A DNA stretch of 11,185 nucleotides. Origin: Hymenopellis radicata (taxonomy: Eukaryota > Basidiomycota > Agaricomycetes > Agaricales > Physalacriaceae). The stretch spans positions 1 through 11,185 of the forward strand of contig JADNRX010001323.1 of assembly GCA_015501595.1 (NCBI GenBank), read 5' to 3'. A program made the translations under genes and the position numbers. The notes below the pieces were generated by a model. That model was not told the DNA's origin, did not search any database, and was given only the letters and a program-made list of their open reading frames with translations. Of this stretch, positions 7,035 through 11,185 are shown one piece after another (positions within the stretch are counted from its first letter, which is position 1; every line of letters starts with the position of its first letter).

Positions 7035-7452
7035 CACTTTGCAGGGCATAAATAAAAGTGCCTGCCAAATTAAGTACTAAATTTGTAGCCAAAGTAAAGA
7101 TGTGTCATGAACTAAAACCCAAATTTAGCGCCCTGTATAGAGCATGTAAAATTCTGAGACAAAGAATATCTTTCACACTAGATAAAAATAAAATTTGGCG
7201 GCTGAAAAAATGAATGCCCTCTGAGCGCCCACTCATTTTGCTTGCTAGAAATGAGTGGGCGCTCAGAGGGCATTCATTTTTTCAGCCGCCAAATTTTATT
7301 TTTATCTAGTGTGAAAGATATTCTTTGTCTCAGAATTTTACATGCTCTATACAGGGCGCTAAATTTGGGTTTTAGTTCATGACACATCTTTACTTTGGCT
7401 ACAAATTTAGTACTTAATTTGGCAGGCACTTTTATTCATGCCCTACAAAGTG
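7035..7452. mobile_element. 418 bp foldback element with 204 bp near-perfect arms
   Basis: The left arm is 7035-7238 and the right arm 7249-7452, separated by a 10 base spacer (TGCTTGCTAG). The arms are reverse complements at 202 of 204 positions; the two mismatches (7042/7445 and 7050/7437) are transitions near the tips. The tips read CACTTTG...CAAAGTG and are flanked by TGA on both sides (7032-7034 and 7453-7455), which may be a 3 bp target duplication. That combination would be compatible with a CACTA-like superfamily, but 3 bases can match by chance. No protein is encoded. A transcript across it would form a long double-stranded RNA. It could also be a recent inverted duplication without transposon origin. 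Confidence 0.85.
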
Positions 7453-7637
7453 TGATGGGAAGATGGTGGTGCAGAGGTAAGATGCTATAAGGCTATAAGC
7501 GCTATAGCCTTATGATCACTATCCCATGGTCATCAATCCGATATCCCTGCATTATTTTCAACCCAATCATTTGCATGCGGGTTGCGCGTTTCTGTAGCAG
7601 CTGATAAAGAGACATAGATCATATAGCATTCGAGAAC
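7453..7637. other. Spacer with one short hairpin
   Basis: No gene is seen. A perfect 11 bp inverted repeat (ATAAGGCTATA 7487-7497, TATAGCCTTAT 7503-7513) with a 5 base loop is the only structure. Confidence 0.5.
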
Positions 7638-7639
7638 TA

Positions 7640-7904
7640 CTATACAATTTCATTCAATTCATCGCACCTTGTGACGTGTGACCGGTGCAACAAAATTTTG
7701 AATTCGTCGCGGCGCCGAAGGTGCCGTGACCCGAGAAAAAAAATTCGTCATTTTCGTCGATTTTGGGCCGATTTTGGTGCCTTTTTGGGTCAGTTTCAGC
7801 TGGTAAATTTGTCGGATGGCTGTGGGACGCGTGACCTGTGTGACATTTCATCGGATTTGGGTCCTCTGTGACCCGTGACCAACGAATTGATTGAAATTGT
7901 ACAA
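7640..7904. mobile_element. 265 bp TA-flanked MITE, diverged copy
   Basis: The ends align base for base with those of the element at 8064-8211: CTATACAATTTCATTCAATTC on the left against CTGTGGACTTTCGTTCAATTC. The right end, read as its reverse complement, is TTGTACAATTTCAATCAATTC. TA flanks both sides (7638-7639 and 7905-7906). The interior carries paired GTGACC/GTGAC motifs near both ends (GTGACGTGTGACC, GTGACCTGTGTGAC, GTGACCCGTGACC). It is longer than 8064-8211, so the two are length variants of one family. No transposase is present. Several tip differences are G to A or C to T, suggesting mutational decay. Confidence 0.75.
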
Positions 7905-8063
7905 TATTGTAGAACAGGCTGTATACTGGAGAGCTATGTAGCCAGAAGGCATTTCCAGATGAAAACCTGCGAGTACACGTGTTTTTAATGAGCTTTGAGC
8001 AATAACTCACTTGTATTACCTTCAACTAAGGTCAAACATCATTCTTATATCTTATTTAAGCTA

Positions 8064-8211
8064 CTGTGGACTTTCGTTCAATTCGTCACTTTTTTCGAAT
8101 TTTTGATCAATTTTTTGGCCAAATATTTTTCTTTTGATTTATCGCGATTTTTTCCGAGGACTTTTTTGGGCCATGTGACCTGTGACTGACGAATTGATCG
8201 AAAGTCCACAG
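8064..8211. mobile_element. 148 bp TA-flanked (Tc1/mariner-like) MITE, well preserved
   Basis: The left end CTGTGGACTTTCGTTCAATT and the right end, read as its reverse complement CTGTGGACTTTCGATCAATT, form inverted repeats of about 25 bp with one mismatch, continuing to CGTCA. TA is duplicated at 8062-8063 and 8212-8213. The interior is T-rich and ends with CCATGTGACCTGTGAC next to the right repeat. At 148 bp it can only be moved in trans. It is the reference copy for the family members at 1-57 and 7640-7904. Confidence 0.85.
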
Positions 8212-8213
8212 TA

Positions 8214-8556
8214 TATTGAATCATATATCATCTATAATTAAGCTTACTTCTATAATATTATACCAGTTAAACCTGTACGAGTACCTGTACCTACCTATAT
8301 AAATGCACAAATCTTCTACCTGTGACCTATGTGCGACCTGCGTAAGTAGCAGGTTACCCATAGATACTTGTCTACCTGCCTACTCATGTCTTGCTCTACC
8401 AAGGTGTGGTCATGTCGGGCTGAAAGTACCAACTGGACTCGGAAAGAAAGTGTTGCTGCTGAGGAGAAATGGCAAGTTCAGATATAAGAGGTCAAATTAT
8501 GACAAGCTGTATAGTATACGGCGATGGTGTCTAGATTAAGTTTAGCGAAACGAGGT
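8214..8556. other. Spacer with ACCTG-rich segment, no supported gene
   Basis: Between 8270 and 8400 the words TACCTG, GACCTG and CTACC recur irregularly, and CTATATAAA near 8295 looks like a TATA box, though no gene start follows. The plus-strand frame at 8303-8539 (78 codons) has no recognisable feature. Confidence 0.4.
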
Positions 8557-9101
8557 TCAGTGCTCATGCTCTCCTCCCACTCTGTGAAGAAAGGAAACAC
8601 CCCTCGATATCCACAGCGAAACGTTAAGAATACGAAGATCCTTGCGAGGTCTTGAAAGCACTCCATGTTTGAGTCGGGACTCGATTTTCAGGGTGACGAT
8701 CGAGTTGACAATATTGGAAGGGAGCCTCTGTTTCCAGTTAGAGAATACACTGGTGCACCAAGATACGAATGTAAAGCTATTGTTCATAGACCATTTGGCA
8801 AAGCCTGCCACGGTCTCGACTTGACAACGATCTGGAAAGGTGATGTAGAGCGCGTCTGATCTGAGGGGTCTCGGATAAGGATGATTGGGAGGAATAGATA
8901 GTGGCTCCGAAAGGCTTCGACTAGTTCCTTCACCGACTCGAGATCTCGATGCCCGGCTTGAGCCCACTCTTCAACGATTGCCCAACCTTCCTTCTCTTCT
9001 GAAAATGCCGTGCGAGCTGACTCCACGTAGTTGAGGTACCAGATGATCGACGATTTTGTCGAGTCGTAGAATGGTGCCCATAGAGCGCCTGACTTGACAC
9101 C
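8557..9101 (-). pseudogene. Frameshifted protein-coding relic, family not recognised
   Basis: Read on the minus strand, one frame is open from 9101 (just after a TAG at 9102-9104) to 8784. Its codon choice looks strongly coding: TTC, TAC, GAC, ATC, CTC and AAC predominate from 9090 to 8890. It includes YLNYVESARTAF and WAIVEEWAQAGH and is acidic and helical in character. Near 8858-8868 the coding signal moves to another frame, which continues (DALYITFPDRCQ, then FAKWSMNN) to a TGA at 8557-8559. The shift point contains TCAGA twice in tandem; dropping one copy joins the two frames. A second possible shift near 8590 would lead into a further open frame ending at 8478. The upstream part of the gene is missing, as repeats begin at about 9108. 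I do not recognise the protein; it could be a host gene or a transposon gene fragment. Confidence 0.6.
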
Positions 9102-9107
9102 CTATGC

Positions 9108-9202
9108 ACTAGGAACAACTAGTTATCTCGCTCTCTAAGAAGGGCTGGACAACTAGTTATTCGCTCTCAGCGAGAAGGGGGTAATAACTAGTTATTACCC
9201 CC
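9108..9202. repeat. ACTAGTTAT repeat cluster with a 26 bp palindrome
   Basis: AACTAGTTAT occurs three times. The first two belong to ~33 bp direct repeats (ACAACTAGTTAT, CGCTCTC, then AGAAGGG). The third forms a perfect 26 bp palindrome (9177-9202) centred on CTAG, with five G at one edge and five C at the other around TAATAACTAGTTATTA. It could be a protein-binding site, a hairpin or the remnant tip of an element. Confidence 0.8.
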
Positions 9203-9215
9203 CCTAGGTCGTTCT

Positions 9216-9278
9216 GGCAGGCCAGCTGGCATTGCCTGGCAGGCCCTGGCATCTCCTGGCATCCTGGCATCCCGGCAT
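9216..9278. repeat. CTGGCA(T/G) short-unit repeat cluster
   Basis: About seven copies of CTGGCAT, CTGGCAGG or CCGGCAT occur in 63 bases with irregular spacing. This is simple-sequence expansion at the edge of the dispersed repeat copy. Confidence 0.75.
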
Positions 9279-9371
9279 GGTGTGGGTGGGTAGGATACAG
9301 TCACATGATCAAAAAAGCGAAGGGTCTAGGGCTCTGCCCAAATAGGTGGGGCAGGGATCATCAGGAACCAT

Positions 9372-10208
9372 GGATTAGATATTGATAGGATGTGGGGAAT
9401 GTTCCTAGGATTGATGGATTGATGGATGGGATCTGGGATGGGTGGGGGATGCCCTTTGTGGCGCATTTTTGATTAGATCAGCATTGGGCTGGATGGGGTG
9501 GCCACTAATGAATGCTGCTGTAGGGAATGGCTGTTGGGGTGATGAAAACCTTTTTTATAGTTTTTTGGGCTGGGAATCCAATGGTGTAAACCATTTTGCG
9601 ATAGCTTCAAAATTGGGGGAGATATTAGGAGTGCAAAAATGCGCCACACTTCTAGCAGGCCTTGTACATAGCCTATAGCCTTAGGACTTTGATACCCTTT
9701 AAAGGTACTATAGAACGATATCTGATATCATTTTCAGGTCATTCTATTGAAGGGTTCAAGAGATATATCAGGATGACTGCTCCAGGGCCACCAGGGATAT
9801 AGCACAGCATCCTATAATCCTGGGGACCTAAGGCTTGGCTACATCGTTTATAGTAGTACTAAACCTCTATTTATGATATAGAGAGTGTCTCCAACCCAGT
9901 AGTCCATGTATAGATAGGTCCCAATGCTGTTTTAAGCATTTTCGCATTTTGGGTTATTTAACATAGGACTACCTCTCTAAATTGTACTGGTCTATCTTTA
10001 TGCATTCATTCTCAACCTTTTTGCAAAAGGAACCATGTCATTTGGTCAAGGAACCAGTATTCTAGAGGCCAGTCTTCCTCCTCACCGGAGTTTTGATCAA
10101 AATTCCCACGCTCTAAAGGGAGGATCGTCCACTCAATTCTACGTGTTCCACATATGCTACTACCTTCATTCCTTCTGCAGGACGTGTATATATGTTATAT
10201 ATATGATA
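9372..10208 (-). repeat. Inverted copy of the dispersed repeat family
   Basis: On the minus strand this matches 4264-5090 in order: TATATATAACATATATACACG, GGAATTTTGATCAAAACTCC, CAAATGACAT, TTAAAACAGCA, ATATCTCTTGAACCCTTCAAT, TATCGTTCTATAGTA, AAAAAACTATAAAAAAGG and ATCAATATCTAATC. It holds a plus-strand frame at 9442-9678 (78 codons) that corresponds to decayed frames in the two other copies. No terminal repeats or target duplication could be defined. Confidence 0.85.
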
Positions 10209-10264
10209 TCCAGGTGTCAGACCAGTAATTTAATGAGGTAATCAGGTCAGGAAGTCGTCTTAAG
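10130..10264 (+). repeat. Left arm of a near-identical inverted duplication
   Basis: It is the reverse complement of 10611-10745. From 10130 to 10253 I see no mismatch; differences appear only in the inner 11 bases (10254, 10260, 10262). The arm covers the tip of the dispersed repeat copy plus about 55 bases of its outer flank (GACACCTGG to AATCAGGTCAGG in reverse), so it is not simply an element terminus. Confidence 0.85.
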
Positions 10265-10610
10265 CTCTCTATATAGGTTGAGCTACCTTCAGATAGTAAT
10301 ATTTCATGTTCTACTTCAAAGAGCACTTGAAAAAATGTTTGGTTATCAATATATATCATATTGGATGAAGTAAGATGCATCTCTCATATGCTATACATGA
10401 GAGGTGAGAAAGTGAAAATGCGCAGTAGACTAACTCTTGTATAACTGCTTTCAATGCCTGAACAGGTTATAGGACATAACTGTTATCTGGCTGACTGATG
10501 TAATACCTCTAATATTACTTTAATAACAAGGTCCAACTCGCATTTTATGTCTCCTATCAATGATCATAGAGTATTATCCAATTTATAGCAGAATAAGTAG
10601 GTCTGCATAT
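10265..10610. other. 346 bp spacer of the inverted duplication, no gene
   Basis: The spacer is AT-rich and without a recognisable frame. It contains a small inverted repeat (CTCTCAT/ATGAGAG, about 10379-10405). Confidence 0.5.
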
Positions 10611-10745
10611 CTAAGGACGAGTTCCTGACCTGATTACCTCATTAAATTACTGGTCTGACACCTGGATATCATATATATAACATATATACACGTCCTGCAG
10701 AAGGAATGAAGGTAGTAGCATATGTGGAACACGTAGAATTGAGTG
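10611..10745 (-). repeat. Right arm of the inverted duplication, with a tip fragment of the dispersed repeat
   Basis: Positions about 10672-10745 match the first ~75 bases of the dispersed repeat at 4268-4343 (TATATATAACATATATACACG to AATTGAGTG). Homology stops sharply at 10745, where the other copies continue GGACGATCC and this one reads AGTACAGG. This is a breakpoint, not a shared element end. Confidence 0.85.
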
Positions 10746-11185
10746 AGTACAGGCCTTCGCACCAAAACCGGCGGCTTGTTTGTTCGTGTTTACCTCCCCT
10801 GTATCTTGTTCGATCAACTGGCAAATCTACGTCTTGCTCCCTCCTTCCTTCAATATTGACTAGGTACGCGTCGAAACAGTTCAACACCATGTAAACTGCG
10901 GTAGTAATGAAATGTATGCCAAAAATACTGCCCACTTAATGTGCTACCAAGCGCGACACGCCTAAACGCAAGAAACGCGAGTACGTCATCGTGCGATCTG
11001 AATCAAGAGCATCAATTCGTAGAATCTCTCTCCCTCGCTGTAGACCACGCCAAATCACTTCGGATAAAGTGGAAACATTATGTTTTTTGAATGTCTATGG
11101 AGCCCTGGAAGCAGATTTCTGATATCCCTCTCTGAAAATTTGGTAAAATTTAAAATAACAGTGATTAAAAAATTCGCTCCCAGGG
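10746..11185. other. Terminal segment with possible minus-strand coding relic
   Basis: On the minus strand a frame open from 10935 down to the repeat border contains a hydrophobic helix (FITTAVYMVLNCF), then a charged stretch. In the neighbouring frame the same DNA reads a second hydrophobic segment (WAVFLAYISLLPQF), soon stopped. The latter faintly recalls the first membrane helix of dolichyldiphosphatases, but about 15 residues are not enough for a call. The frame continues into repeat DNA at 10745. Nothing else recognisable is seen to the window end. Confidence 0.3.

Noticed and set aside
7034..7453. The foldback as a hAT element beginning at CAGGG/TAGGG (7042/7445)
   Set aside because: The 8 bases outside those points are inverted, not direct, repeats of each other (ACACTTTG and CAAAGTGT), so they belong to the hairpin and are not a target duplication.
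7654..8025. A 123 codon minus-strand frame
   Set aside because: It lies mostly inside the MITE at 7640-7904 and crosses its border, so it is a chance frame in transposon DNA.
10669..10935. Dolichyldiphosphatase fragment suggested by a short WAVFLAYISLLPQ segment
   Set aside because: Only about 15 residues resemble the family, a stop follows, and the neighbouring frame is equally hydrophobic. This is not enough to name a gene.
1..11185. CRISPR arrays, tRNA or rRNA genes
   Set aside because: No regularly spaced identical repeats with unique spacers, no cloverleaf-compatible A and B boxes, and no conserved rRNA stretches were seen on reading both strands.

Overview
The window looks like a gene-poor, repeat-rich accessory stretch of a filamentous fungus genome. 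I see no bacterial operons, ribosome binding sites or long intact ORFs. I do see two introns of fungal size and signals (about 60 bp with GT-AG ends), AT-rich patches next to GC-richer ones, and many small non-autonomous DNA transposons. The phylum cannot be fixed from the sequence. No complete protein-coding gene, tRNA, rRNA or CRISPR array is supported.

Layout from left to right. The right tip of a TA-flanked MITE opens the window (1-57). About 1.3 kb follows with no recognisable gene. AT-rich sequence and short tandem repeats fill 1340-2614, including two tandem copies of a ~265 bp AT-rich unit. A gene relic with one clean intron (2649-3159) runs into a composite hAT-like MITE rich in ACTCG/CGAGT motifs (3160-3831), which carries a second, nested TA-flanked MITE (3422-3665). 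Next come a partial and a fuller head-to-tail copy of a dispersed repeat (3832-5184). An 892 bp hAT-type MITE follows, with a perfect 8 bp target duplication (5487-6378). After a second relic region with an intron signature (about 6387-7034) lies a 418 bp foldback element with 204 bp arms that differ at only two positions (7035-7452). Two more TA-flanked MITEs follow (7640-7904 and 8064-8211). A frameshifted, unrecognised protein-coding relic lies on the minus strand (8557-9101). Then come a small repeat/palindrome cluster (9108-9280), an inverted copy of the dispersed repeat (9372-10208), and a nearly identical inverted duplication of its end (10130-10264 and 10611-10745).

The pieces do not form a pathway. 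The region reads as a sink for nested MITE insertion: at least seven non-autonomous DNA transposon insertions from about four families in 11 kb. The families appear to have been mobilised by transposases encoded elsewhere (Tc1/mariner-like with TA targets, hAT-like with 8 bp targets, and possibly CACTA-like for the foldback). The gene relics look like host genes broken by frameshift, stop codon or insertion. The most notable structures are the long hairpin, the nested MITE whose empty site survives inside the same host element, the hAT MITE with dense candidate transposase-binding motifs, and a pseudogene whose frameshift is explained by a 5 bp tandem duplication.
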